Below are positions 1-8,808 of a stretch of 64,000 nucleotides of DNA, in pieces. The number at the start of each line of letters is the position of its first letter. Position 1 is the stretch's first letter. The stretch comes from Ostreococcus mediterraneus (Eukaryota; Chlorophyta; Mamiellophyceae; Mamiellales; Bathycoccaceae). The stretch is from assembly GCA_012295225.1 (NCBI GenBank), contig WMKK01000007.1, forward strand, positions 373,231 through 437,230. Direction: 5' to 3'. The notes below the pieces were generated by a model. That model ran no database searches, was not told the origin of the DNA, and saw only the letters and a list, made by a program, of their open reading frames with translations. The position numbers were made by a program, and so were the translations under genes.

Positions 1-173
1 TGGAAGAGAATCAGCGCCACCGCGCCGAGCGCGATGAACGCGCGCGCGGATTCCAACGGTGCGTTCGTCGCGTTCGACGCGAGCGCGGCGATGACATCCG
101 GCGCCGACTCGAGCGACGCGTGCGCGCGTACGGCGGTGCGGCGAGCCGCGCGAGGACGCTGGGACATCGTCAT
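1..173 (-). CDS. Partial gene running off the left edge, plastid-type N-terminus
   Basis: An open reading frame on the minus strand starts at the ATG at 173 (second in-frame ATG at 167) and runs to the window edge without a stop. The visible 57 residues begin with an Arg/Ala-rich stretch (MSQRPRAARRTAVRAHAS) that looks like an organelle transit peptide. They end in a hydrophobic run (FIALGAVALILF) that looks like the start of a membrane helix. It is divergent from the gene at 385, and the 211 bases between them would hold both promoters. The product cannot be named from this fragment. The frame has good codon character but is GC-rich, so a chance open frame is possible. Confidence 0.5.
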   Translation of the reverse strand, partial: MTMSQRPRAARRTAVRAHASLESAPDVIAALASNATNAPLESARAFIALGAVALILF

Positions 174-384
174 CGTCCTCGTCACGGCTGCGCGTTTCAC
201 CGCGCACGCCGCCGATGACGACGGCGCCGAGGAGGACGTCGCGCGCGATGTGCACGGTGCGCGGATCGAACACGCGGCGGCGGATGGCGCGTACATGGCC
301 TGCGTCGATGCTCGCGCGTCGATGACTGCCGTGTGTGCGATGTGCGATGTGCGATGTGCGATTGGCAAGACGTCACAATTGGAC

Positions 385-915
385 ATGTTCATCACGACCG
401 CGCCGACGTCGGCGCCACCGCGCGCATCGCTCACGCTTCCGCGCGCACCGCGCGCGCACCGCGTCTCGCGCGCCGTCGTCGCCGCGAAAAAGCCCGCGGA
501 TGACGCCGGGAAGGACCAGCCCGCGCGAGGGTTCCCCACGAGCAGCTCCCAGGGCAGCGCGCGCGGTCCGGGCGCGGCGCCGCTTCGCATGGAGACGCAA
601 GAGCAGCGAAAGTTTGGTTACGGCGGTGACGGGTTGCCGCCGGACGATGACGACGACGAGGAGTCGTGGGACGATGGATGGAATCCGGGCCGCGAAGGCC
701 AACCCTCGCCGTGGGGCTTGGTGATTTTACTCGTCGTCGGCGCGTGGGCGTTGTGGGAGTACAAGCGACCGGGTGGGTCGTTGAATCCCGAGACGAAGAA
801 GGCGTTGCAGCGCGCGAGGTACATGCGGGCGTATAAGGCGAGGTATGGACATTATCCAGGGGAGGGGCCACAGCCGGGCGAAGGCGGCGCGACGGGGTCT
901 ATTCGCGGGATTTGA
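385..915 (+). CDS. Small single-span membrane protein, probably plastid-targeted
   Basis: A 176-residue product if translation starts at the ATG at 385. I prefer this start to the in-frame one at 34 because the first 40 residues then form a Ser/Ala/Arg-rich transit-like peptide (MFITTAPTSAPPRASLTLPR). The middle holds an acidic patch (DDDDDEESWDDGW), followed by one hydrophobic helix (WGLVILLVVGAWALW) and a basic, Tyr-rich tail (RYMRAYKARYGHYPG). This fits a thylakoid or envelope protein with one membrane span and a short soluble tail. I do not recognise the family. It is divergently placed from the partial gene on the left. Confidence 0.6.
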   Translation: MFITTAPTSAPPRASLTLPRAPRAHRVSRAVVAAKKPADDAGKDQPARGFPTSSSQGSARGPGAAPLRMETQEQRKFGYGGDGLPPDDDDDEESWDDGWNPGREGQPSPWGLVILLVVGAWALWEYKRPGGSLNPETKKALQRARYMRAYKARYGHYPGEGPQPGEGGATGSIRGI

Positions 916-1069
916 GTTGTGACGCGCAAAACGCGCGAGATAGCGGCGAAAGATGTAGCGAGTGTGCGTGTCCACGCGCACTCATTCGACGACGACTGGC
1001 GTTTTTGGTTTAATTAATTTGTACTTTTTGATTTGAGCTTCCGTCGCGTGTCCGCATTCGTCGACTCGC

Positions 1070-1550
1070 ATGCCGGTTGAATTCCCTTCGTCGGCCCGCG
1101 CCGAACGTCCACCAACGCCTCCAGAGCCTGAAATCGCACACGAGTCCGAAGGTCCGACGGTCCACGCCGACGGATTCGACGCCGAAGCCGCGCGAGAGGC
1201 GTTTAGACTCCGAGGCAAGGCTGGACACGATCGCGTGTTGGAATCGTTGAAAAAAGAAGCCACGGCGTTGAAAGAGACGCGACAGTACTTGTTTGGGCGA
1301 CTGTTGAATCTTCAGGTGCGTGCGATGGCGCTCGTTGCGCGCGTTTGTCGCGCGTGATCGCGTTCGGTCGTGTTCGTTCGCGCGCACGGAACGCCAGTTT
1401 CTCTTCTCGAGGTTGTTTAAAAGTCGAGACTGACACGGCGCGTCTTTCGCTTTCCGTTTCTTTCGCGCGCAGCTCGAAGAAGCGGTGTTGCGTGATCACT
1501 TGAACCGCGGCGTGAACGAGCCCCCGGGTGAGGTGCACGATGGCGCGTGA
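1070..1550 (+). CDS. Small coiled-coil protein, spliced, upstream cistron to SEN2
   Basis: Two exons, 1070..1315 and 1473..1550, join in phase 0 to encode 107 residues. The first 40 residues are Pro/Glu-rich and look disordered. Residues about 48-92 form a likely coiled coil (KAGHDRVLESLKKEATALKE and following) that continues smoothly across the splice junction, which supports the intron. The stop codon lies inside the start of the next gene: GATGGCGCGTGA holds both the SEN2 ATG (1540) and this TGA (1548-1550). The two frames therefore overlap by 11 bases on the same strand, so the pair is probably made from one transcript. Family unknown. The protein may be short but real, because splicing, branch site and frame all agree. 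Confidence 0.6.
1316..1472 (+). other. Intron of the small coiled-coil gene
   Basis: 157 bases, donor GTGCGT, acceptor GCGCAG. ACTGAC lies at 1429-1434, with its A 39 bases before the acceptor, followed by a pyrimidine-rich tract. Removing it keeps the frame and joins two halves of one coiled coil. Confidence 0.7.
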
Positions 1551-2376
1551 TGGCATTAAGTGGAAGAAAGGCAAGCGTCGCGTGGCGCACCAACACAAAC
1601 GTCCCGAGCAGTTGCTCCGCGAGTTGTGCGGGTTTCATCTCAAGGGTACGTATTCGTGCGGACAAGTATGGATTGGCACGACTCGTCGGCAGGCTTACTT
1701 GCTCGAACAGGTGTGTTTGGGGCGACGGGCGAAAGAATTCATGTACGAAGGGGTGCCGCTGACGCCAAACGGTCCGGGTATTGAGCTCGTGATTCGCGTG
1801 AATTGCGAAGACGCGTACTATATGTGCGTGTATCTGGGGTGTTTATCGATATACAGACACGAAGCCGGAAAAGAAATGGATGTGAAATTAGGATTAGAAG
1901 AGTCGGTGATGGATGTGCATACGCTTTGGGCGACGTTTCGTTGCGAATGCGGACACGCGTTTGCGTTGAAGTGCGCGGCGACGGTGCACTTTAGACTCAC
2001 TGGTTGGTTACCCAGATCGGGTTTGCAATACGGTGCAGATTTTGTGCTCTACCAGCGACACCCGGCATTGGTGCACAGTGATGCCACGGTCGTTCTCGTG
2101 CCGGATGAAGGTGCAAGGCGAAGTTTTGTAGTCGACACTGAGAAGCATCGAGGCGTCGCGATAGCCGAAGGCTGGCCAGATTGGCCAGATTTACAAGCCA
2201 CGTCGCGTTTGGCGGTGCAAGTCAACAAGAACTTTATCGAAGCGCATGTATCTGCGCCTCGAAATGTAAACTGGAATGATCCGGCGTGCTTGACGCACGT
2301 GTGGGTGAATGAAATTTCAATTGCCCGCTTCAACCCAACGAGGCATCTCGATAACACTAGCAAAGATGTGAATTGA
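1540..2376 (+). CDS. SEN2: tRNA-splicing endonuclease catalytic subunit Sen2-like
   Basis: The product (278 residues) cuts introns from nuclear pre-tRNAs as the catalytic subunit for the 5' splice site. The C-terminal half is the tRNA-intron endonuclease fold with all three catalytic residues: Tyr164 in YGADFVLYQ, His179 in VHSDATVV, and Lys230 in VNKNF. The N-terminal half (about residues 20-120) is the weaker conserved region, with LLRELCGFHLKG and RQAYLLEQ motifs. The length fits plant homologues, which are shorter than yeast Sen2. I chose the ATG at 1540 because upstream codons in this frame soon meet stops. It overlaps the preceding small ORF by 11 bases. The next gene is convergent, with only 45 bases between stops. 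Confidence 0.85.
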   Translation: MARDGIKWKKGKRRVAHQHKRPEQLLRELCGFHLKGTYSCGQVWIGTTRRQAYLLEQVCLGRRAKEFMYEGVPLTPNGPGIELVIRVNCEDAYYMCVYLGCLSIYRHEAGKEMDVKLGLEESVMDVHTLWATFRCECGHAFALKCAATVHFRLTGWLPRSGLQYGADFVLYQRHPALVHSDATVVLVPDEGARRSFVVDTEKHRGVAIAEGWPDWPDLQATSRLAVQVNKNFIEAHVSAPRNVNWNDPACLTHVWVNEISIARFNPTRHLDNTSKDVN

Positions 2377-2421
2377 ATGTACATAAAAAACTGTCTACTT
2401 TATCGGATATCATCATGAAAT

Positions 2422-4089
2422 TCAAGCGTCAACCGCCACGGTCTTGTCCACTTCTGCAAAGTTTCTATAAAATGCGGTGAAATGTTTGAAGCAAATATCG
2501 ATGTCCTCGGTGCCGCACATTTCTCGAACCGAGTGCATGGAAAGTTGTGGGACGCCCACATCCACCGTTCGAATACCCATACCCGCTGCAATAATCGGAC
2601 CAATCGTTGAACCACATCCCATGTCATTGCGTACTACGAAATCCTGAGTTGGAATGTTTTCACGCTTGGCGCACTCGCGAAATAAGAAGGACGTCACCGC
2701 GGTGGTGGCGTAACGCTGGTTGGCGTTATGTTTCACAACGACTCCCTTGTGCATTTTTGGTTGATGATTTTCTTCGTGCTTATCCATGTAGTTGGGATGC
2801 AATGCGTGCGCCATGTCCGCACTCACTAAGAAGGAATTACGCACAGTGCGTTCGATTAAACCTTCGCCGCCAGAGTTTGGCGAGCTTTTACTCAATGCCG
2901 TCGTCGCACGCTTGAGCGAGTCAAACATCATCGGTGACGCACCGCCGTAGAACGAAGAGCTCCCAACTTCTTCATTGTCAAATAAAGCTACCATGTGCAC
3001 GCCAGATTGCTTGGCAAGATCGGCATCTGACGTCGCCTCGAGTAACGCGCGCACGGCACAATAGCTCGACGCCAAATTGTCCAAGCGCCCAGAAAAAATA
3101 AATTCTCGCGCCGCGCCTCCAATCACCGATGGTTGCGTGTCGCACACGTTGAGCTCAAAGTCCGCAATATCGTCTGGCGCGCACCCGAGTTCTTCGGCGA
3201 GAACCGCGAGCAAGAGCGCGTGATGGGATTGGCCATCCTTGGTGACTTGGCCTTCCAACTCGCCTTTTATCGCCGTCGCTAAAATAGGCGCAAATTGCGT
3301 CTCAGTGTTCGGCTTGAACCCATCAGTGTTCACGTTGCGATCTAAATGGATCGCAAGCGTAGGAATGCGAATGATTGGTCGATCGATGCGCACTAATTCA
3401 TGCTTCATCGTCGCGCCGCGCTTCACCAAGACTCGTCCAGCGACGCTCAAATCCCGGTCAAACCATGTATGCCACAAACCACCACCATACGTCTGCACAC
3501 CCACGTTCAAGAATCCACCCTTTTTAATCTTCGTCACCGGTTTCAATTTCGGGCACGGGCTATCGGTATGCGCGGCGATGACATTGAACCCACTTCCCGG
3601 GACGTACGCGCCTCCAACCGCGAACGCCACCACCGCGCTCATATTCCGCGTCACGTAATACTTCCCACCAGGCTTCAAATGCGTCCATTCGTCGTATTCG
3701 CTCAATTTCTCATACCCAGCGCGTTCTAACATCGCCACGCTCGCGGACGTCGCGTGATGCGCGGTCCAAGAATCGTTCAAGTAGTCCACCAAGTCGCGCG
3801 CGACGGCGGGCACCGGAGCGTTGGCCCACGTTGCGGCTCCACCCGATGACGCGCTCGACGACGACCGCGTGGACACCGCGCGCGTGGAAGCCATCGCGGA
3901 CGACGACGACGGTGCGCGTGCGTGCGCGATGGGGATGAATGGCGCGCAGCACGCGCACGAGGCGTCGTCCCCGTCGACGCCGCGAAGAGGTCCAGACGCT
4001 CGGGACGCGGACGCCGCGCGCGTCGGGCGACTACTCGCACGCACGGACGCGACGCGCGCCATCGCGCGAGATGCGTTGAAGAATGACAT
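2422..4089 (-). CDS. DNPEP: Aspartyl aminopeptidase, M18 metallopeptidase
   Basis: Removes N-terminal Asp or Glu from peptides. It is a two-metal peptidase that forms a dodecamer in related species. M18 hallmarks are present in order: metal His in AAHTDSPCPKLKP, bridging Asp in SGRLDNLAS, the Glu pair in DNEEVGSSS, and Asp in VSADMAHALHPNY. The core starts near ARDLVDYLNDSW, as in the human protein. About 75 residues precede it from the ATG at 4089 (MSFFNASRAMARVASVRASS), looking like an organelle-targeting peptide. The in-frame ATG at 3894 (MASTRAVSTR) would give a near-cytosolic form, so dual targeting is possible. A further upstream ATG at 4224 is less likely. Convergent with SEN2. Confidence 0.93.
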   Translation of the reverse strand: MSFFNASRAMARVASVRASSRPTRAASASRASGPLRGVDGDDASCACCAPFIPIAHARAPSSSSAMASTRAVSTRSSSSASSGGAATWANAPVPAVARDLVDYLNDSWTAHHATSASVAMLERAGYEKLSEYDEWTHLKPGGKYYVTRNMSAVVAFAVGGAYVPGSGFNVIAAHTDSPCPKLKPVTKIKKGGFLNVGVQTYGGGLWHTWFDRDLSVAGRVLVKRGATMKHELVRIDRPIIRIPTLAIHLDRNVNTDGFKPNTETQFAPILATAIKGELEGQVTKDGQSHHALLLAVLAEELGCAPDDIADFELNVCDTQPSVIGGAAREFIFSGRLDNLASSYCAVRALLEATSDADLAKQSGVHMVALFDNEEVGSSSFYGGASPMMFDSLKRATTALSKSSPNSGGEGLIERTVRNSFLVSADMAHALHPNYMDKHEENHQPKMHKGVVVKHNANQRYATTAVTSFLFRECAKRENIPTQDFVVRNDMGCGSTIGPIIAAGMGIRTVDVGVPQLSMHSVREMCGTEDIDICFKHFTAFYRNFAEVDKTVAVDA

Positions 4090-4225
4090 CGTTCTCGCGA
4101 TGGAGTGCGTGGCAAGGCGTACGCGCGCGGTGTGTGACATGTTGGACAGGCGTCCTCTCGCGCGCGCGTCGAGTTGAGGTTTGACGTCGCTACGCGCGTC
4201 GGTTACGAAACAAAAACAATTCAAT

Positions 4226-4239
4226 TTTACTACAGTAAA
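4226..4239 (-). terminator. Palindromic TTTACTGTAGTAAA element, probable 3'-end signal
   Basis: Near-perfect palindrome 42 bases downstream of the RSH1 stop codon (minus strand). A sister copy, TTTACTGTAATAAA, lies downstream of the trehalose-phosphate synthase gene at 20677-20690. Both contain TGTAR, close to the TGTAA polyadenylation signal of green algae. Confidence 0.35.
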
Positions 4240-4281
4240 GTACGGGTCCGGTGGATGGTCTAAATAAACAAGACTTGCGCA

Positions 4282-7152
4282 CTACGTGCGCGTGCGTCGC
4301 ACGATTTCACGCGCGGTGGATGATGTTTCGTTCAAGAAAATCATGTCGCCGTCTTTTAAAGGCGTATTCGGAGGCACCATGACCATGTTGACGTTGATGG
4401 CTTCGTCAGCCTCGACGGCGTCATCGTCGCTGGGGACCTTGGTTTGGTCGATGATTTTTTTGAGATCCGCGGCGGTGACACCGCGCTTGACGCTACGAAC
4501 TTCAGGGGCGTCGTCCGCCCATGTGACAATCATCACGCCTTCGGAGACGTCGATGTTTGGCGTTTTGGAATTTGGTCGACGTAAACCGAGTTCGGCTTCA
4601 AACTTTGCGCCTTCGACTGGAGCAAAGAATTGTCCACCACCCTTTGGTTTGATGACGTTACTGCCGCCTTGAGCTAACAAGATACCGAGCGATGGCGCCT
4701 CGGTTTCGCCACTTCGCCAACGCGCCTCTTTTTCCTCTTCAGACTTCTTGGCGTCGGCGATGCGTTTGCGTTCTTGAATTTCAGCGGCAGCGACGCTCCA
4801 ATTGCTCAACACGGTATCGGTTTCGTCGACACCATCGGATTCGTTTTCATTGAGCAAATCACCAGCAATGGACTGTAACTGACGAATTCTTATGTCAATA
4901 TCATCCATGTCGTCCTCTTCCCAGCTCGTATCTTCGTCTTCGACGAGCGTGTCGACAATCTCCGCGGTGACGCGCGTCTTGTGTCCCAAGTTGTCCACGC
5001 GATGCCAACGCTGATCGACGCAAAAGCAAAACTCTGAAATGAAAAATTCACTAGTGCCTTGACGTGCTTGCGTGAGACCAGACTCTTTTACGATATCCAT
5101 CAAAATGTGGTGTTGGTTGTTCTCCATCCACTTTGCGACGTCTTTCCATTCGCTTCGCATGGGCTCGGCGATTAAAATGCGCGAGCCCATGGTTTCGACG
5201 ACGACACCGCAGCTGCGACGGCCACCGGATACGAGTTGTACTGGAGAACCAACGTCGGGAACAGATTCCGTTTGCATCGCTGACTGATAGGATTTTGAAG
5301 CAAACTTCTTCTTTCCTTTATACATCCACTGCGCCGCAATGCCAAATTCGGCGGCGTCGTGCATCGCCCGCGTACGCACTTGCACCTCAAGTGGAGCTCC
5401 ATCCGGCCCACCGACAGCAGTGTGTAAAGATCTATATCCTGTTGGCTTCGCATTGGTGATGTAGTCGTCGTATTCACCTTCGATGGGACGATACAGTTTG
5501 TGCACCAGATCCAAGAGTTGATAGCACGTATCGATTTCCTTAGACGTCCCACTCTCCGAACTCGAGGTTTCCCCGACGACGATTCGCATCGCTCGCGCAT
5601 CGTAAATTTGACTAAAATCAACACTTTTACGCTTCATCTTCAAGTGCGTACTATACGCGCTCTTCAAACGCGATGAAATCGAAATTTTCACGTCGGTGCC
5701 AAAACCATCAATGAGCAAGTCTTGCCACAACCTCGAGCGAATCTTATCGAGCGTACTCAATGACGACGATACACTACTGGGTAGTTCGTCGATGCCATCG
5801 AGGTAAAACGACTCGCCATCCCGCGTAGACAGCCAATCGAAAGAAGGTACAGTTTCGATGCGTTTCTTCATATCGAGTTGCCACTCGGCGTACTGACTCG
5901 CTTCGTCATCCGCCGAACTGCTCGCAACGCTTTCCTTCGCTTTAGATTTGAGGCTATCGAGCAGTGGCAGCGTGTCAACGCCGAACAACTCATTCACGTC
6001 CGTCGACGATTGATCAACTCCACTGTTCTTTTCCTTTGATGACGTCTTCCACGTCGTCTCTCGCGCAGCTTTGATGGCGTCGAAGCTCTTCGGATCCATC
6101 ACCGCAAAGCACAAATCCTCGAGTTCAGATTTGATTGCCCACATACCTAGCTTCTCAGCGAGCGAGCACCACACCTGGAGAGTTTCATTGGCTATCACTA
6201 TCGCCTTTTCTTGTTTGTTCACCGCGTATAGCGTTCGCATATTGTGCAAACGATCGGCGATTTTAATCAAAAACACGCGAGGATCTCTGACGATGAGCAG
6301 CAGCAACTTACGAAGTTGCATCAAATCTTCTTCACTGAGTTTAGCCTTGACGTCTGTGTCGTCCATACCTCTTCGCCGACGACGGATGACTTCATTCATC
6401 TGCCCCACGCGGCTCACTTGCGACACTAAATTGTACACCTTGTCCCCAAACTCCTCGCGCAACTCTTCATCCGTGCACTCCGTGTCATCCAGTATATCGT
6501 GCAAAACACACGCACACACCGCGTCTCGACTCTTCGACCCAGTACCCGGCAAGTTCGCCGCGAGTATCTTCGCGCTCTCGACGCAATGCCGCATGTACGA
6601 GTCACCATTTTTCCTCTTCTGCCCGGCGTGCCTACGTCCCGCGAACGCCACCGCCCGACAAACCTCGGGCTCGCTAAAAATTGCATACCTTCGCACATCC
6701 ACGCCATGCAGCACGCGCACGCGACCGCCCCTGGTGCCATCCATGTTCAAACCTCCCTCGCCCTCGTCCTCGTCCTCGATGAACACCGCGCGTTTCCAAA
6801 CGTTTTCCCAAAGCCCCACGCACGCGCTCACGCACGCGACGCTCACAAACGCGGCGACAGCCACATCAAACGTCGCATCGTAATCGCTCGGAATTTGCTC
6901 AGCAATCATGCGAAACACATCCTCCGTCGCTTGCGCGCGCGTCCGCGCGCGCTTCACCGCGTGACGACACGGAATCGTGCGACGTCCGGACACGCGACGA
7001 TGCGCCGCAGATTTGAATCTCTCGCGCGGCGTCGTCGCCGCGCTCGCGCGCATCCGAGCGCGCGTCGCCGTCTCGGTCGACGCCGACGCCGACACCGACG
7101 CCATCGCACCGCGCGGCGCGCTCGCGCACGCGCGCGGCGCGACGTGCGCCAT
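4282..7152 (-). CDS. RSH1: RelA/SpoT homologue of the plant RSH1 type
   Basis: 956 residues from the ATG at 7152, chosen because it is followed by a transit-like stretch (MAHVAPRACASAPRGAMASV). Made in the nucleus and expected in the plastid, where it controls the alarmone (p)ppGpp. Residues about 94-117 are hydrophobic. The HD hydrolase domain (about 165-320) keeps RRHAGQKRKNGDSYMRH, LHDILDD and KIADRLHNMRT. The synthetase region keeps YDARAMRIVV, GYRSLHTA and EVQVRTRAMHDAAEFGIA. At the position where active RelA-type synthetases have a Gly (in G-R-x-K), this protein reads SSRLKSAYS, a change I associate with plant RSH1, so it is probably mainly a hydrolase. A TGS-like beta region lies near the C-terminus. 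Divergent from the acyl-CoA oxidase gene, 143 bases apart. Confidence 0.9.
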   Translation of the reverse strand: MAHVAPRACASAPRGAMASVSASASTETATRARMRASAATTPRERFKSAAHRRVSGRRTIPCRHAVKRARTRAQATEDVFRMIAEQIPSDYDATFDVAVAAFVSVACVSACVGLWENVWKRAVFIEDEDEGEGGLNMDGTRGGRVRVLHGVDVRRYAIFSEPEVCRAVAFAGRRHAGQKRKNGDSYMRHCVESAKILAANLPGTGSKSRDAVCACVLHDILDDTECTDEELREEFGDKVYNLVSQVSRVGQMNEVIRRRRRGMDDTDVKAKLSEEDLMQLRKLLLLIVRDPRVFLIKIADRLHNMRTLYAVNKQEKAIVIANETLQVWCSLAEKLGMWAIKSELEDLCFAVMDPKSFDAIKAARETTWKTSSKEKNSGVDQSSTDVNELFGVDTLPLLDSLKSKAKESVASSSADDEASQYAEWQLDMKKRIETVPSFDWLSTRDGESFYLDGIDELPSSVSSSLSTLDKIRSRLWQDLLIDGFGTDVKISISSRLKSAYSTHLKMKRKSVDFSQIYDARAMRIVVGETSSSESGTSKEIDTCYQLLDLVHKLYRPIEGEYDDYITNAKPTGYRSLHTAVGGPDGAPLEVQVRTRAMHDAAEFGIAAQWMYKGKKKFASKSYQSAMQTESVPDVGSPVQLVSGGRRSCGVVVETMGSRILIAEPMRSEWKDVAKWMENNQHHILMDIVKESGLTQARQGTSEFFISEFCFCVDQRWHRVDNLGHKTRVTAEIVDTLVEDEDTSWEEDDMDDIDIRIRQLQSIAGDLLNENESDGVDETDTVLSNWSVAAAEIQERKRIADAKKSEEEKEARWRSGETEAPSLGILLAQGGSNVIKPKGGGQFFAPVEGAKFEAELGLRRPNSKTPNIDVSEGVMIVTWADDAPEVRSVKRGVTAADLKKIIDQTKVPSDDDAVEADEAINVNMVMVPPNTPLKDGDMIFLNETSSTAREIVRRTRT

Positions 7153-7295
7153 GAGAAGATGGAATGTGAATGGGCGCCGTCGTCTGACGTGTCGTTTCGT
7201 GGAGCTCTCAATCGTGGACAATTGCGCGCGCAGGCGGCATTTCGCGACGCTCGAGCGCACACAGTGCGCGCACAAAGACGACGACGGGTACGAGG

Positions 7296-8771
7296 ATGCT
7301 GTTCGCGCGCTCGACGGCGCCCGCGGGGGATTGGCGCGAGGTGTTTCAGCGCGAATTCGTCGATGCGCTGGCGCCCAACTGTTCGTACGCGCAGACGGCA
7401 AAGCTGCTGCGGCGATGCGTGCGCACCGGGGCGGTGTCGTTTTTTGATATCGAGAGGAATCCGGAAAAGTTCTTTGAGGCGCATAGGATGCTGGCGAAGC
7501 GGGCGAATGATTGCGGGCCGGGGATGTGGATTCGGTTTACGGTGCAGTTCAACCTGTGCGCGGGAACGGTGGTGGCGTTGGCGAGTAAGAGTCAGCGCGC
7601 GCGGCTGAAGGAGATGCAGGCAAAAGGGAAATTGGGGTGCTTTTGTTTGACTGAAAGACTCGCCGGGGTGAATAGTGGTTTGGTGGTGAATACGAGGGCG
7701 ACGTATGACCGCGAGCGGCGGTTGTTCGTGATTGACTCGGGCGGCGACGACGGGACAAAAAATTGGATTTCGCAAGGCTTAACCGCCGACGTCGCCGTAG
7801 TGATCGCGGAACTCGTCGTGGATGGTAAGAATTATGGGCCACATGGTTTTTTCGTGCGCCTACGCGACGGGATGGGAAGATTGGTGCGCGGCGTCACCGT
7901 CGGCGACATGGGCGCCAAGACGACTGGGAACGATTTGGACAACGCGTGGGTGCGCTTTGACTCCTTCGCCGTACCGCACGACGCTTTGCTGAACAAATAT
8001 GCCGGTGTCGATGCTGAAACGGGTGCGTATACAAAGAAAGCTGGCATTCGCACGATGGATATGATCGGTCAACGTTTATTCACTGGTCGGGTTGCCGTCG
8101 CGCAAGCGGCGCTGTCCTTCGCCCGCAAGTTGTACGACGACACGAAAGTATATAGCGACGCAAAGAAATGTACGATGCGGGGAAGTGCGCCAGCGTTGTC
8201 AAACGTGCCACAACTGAATTCGCTATACGACGAAGCATACGCGACGCTCGAGAGGTTGGATTCATACGTAAAGACGTGCGAGACTGAGCTGTGCGCGTGC
8301 TTGCGCGCGAAGACGATTCCACCCGCGCGGCTCGTGCAAGCCATCGCTGTGGCGAAAATTAAAGCCGTCGACACCGCCATCGAGCTCGCGTTCCGTCTCA
8401 AACAAGAAGTTGGCTCATACGCACTCATGTCTGCCACTGGATTTGACAACACTGACTTTCTGCAATGTTGTAAATTCGCCGAGGGCGACTCGAGAATTCT
8501 CTCGCAAAAGCTCGCGCGCGATTGTTTCGGCGCGTTTACGAAGAATGAGCACGGTGACACGGGTGTGCAATCTGAAATCGAACTCGATTTGTGTCAGCGC
8601 ATCGCGTCCATTATCGACGAGCAGCGCGCGGTGAATCCAAAGATTGGTAAAATTGAAGCTTGGGATTGTGCGTGGCGCGAAGTCTACCGGCTCGCCGAAG
8701 TCATTTGCGAGCGCGTGATGCACGAACACACACCATCTGGCGCGCACATGGCTGCAAGGTCCAAGCTTTAA
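7296..8771 (+). CDS. Acyl-CoA oxidase-like flavoenzyme with peroxisomal SKL signal
   Basis: Oxidises acyl-CoA to enoyl-CoA in beta-oxidation, using FAD. Seen: the FAD/acyl-binding segment CFCLTERLAGVNSG, KNWISQG, a peroxisomal oxidase-like DMGAKTTGNDLDNAWVRFD, and a C-terminal FAEGDSRILSQKLARD that matches the usual EGDN-VL-QQ-AR helix. The last three residues, SKL (context MAARSKL), are a canonical type 1 peroxisomal signal. At 491 residues it is well below the usual 650-700 for acyl-CoA oxidases. It appears to lack most of the second C-terminal oxidase domain while keeping the dehydrogenase core. It could therefore be an oxidase of reduced size or a peroxisomal acyl-CoA dehydrogenase. Convergent with the cyclophilin gene, with 37 bases between stops. 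Confidence 0.85.
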   Translation: MLFARSTAPAGDWREVFQREFVDALAPNCSYAQTAKLLRRCVRTGAVSFFDIERNPEKFFEAHRMLAKRANDCGPGMWIRFTVQFNLCAGTVVALASKSQRARLKEMQAKGKLGCFCLTERLAGVNSGLVVNTRATYDRERRLFVIDSGGDDGTKNWISQGLTADVAVVIAELVVDGKNYGPHGFFVRLRDGMGRLVRGVTVGDMGAKTTGNDLDNAWVRFDSFAVPHDALLNKYAGVDAETGAYTKKAGIRTMDMIGQRLFTGRVAVAQAALSFARKLYDDTKVYSDAKKCTMRGSAPALSNVPQLNSLYDEAYATLERLDSYVKTCETELCACLRAKTIPPARLVQAIAVAKIKAVDTAIELAFRLKQEVGSYALMSATGFDNTDFLQCCKFAEGDSRILSQKLARDCFGAFTKNEHGDTGVQSEIELDLCQRIASIIDEQRAVNPKIGKIEAWDCAWREVYRLAEVICERVMHEHTPSGAHMAARSKL

Positions 8772-8808
8772 ACAATATTCTGTTGTACAGTACTTGTGTG
8801 TAATATTT

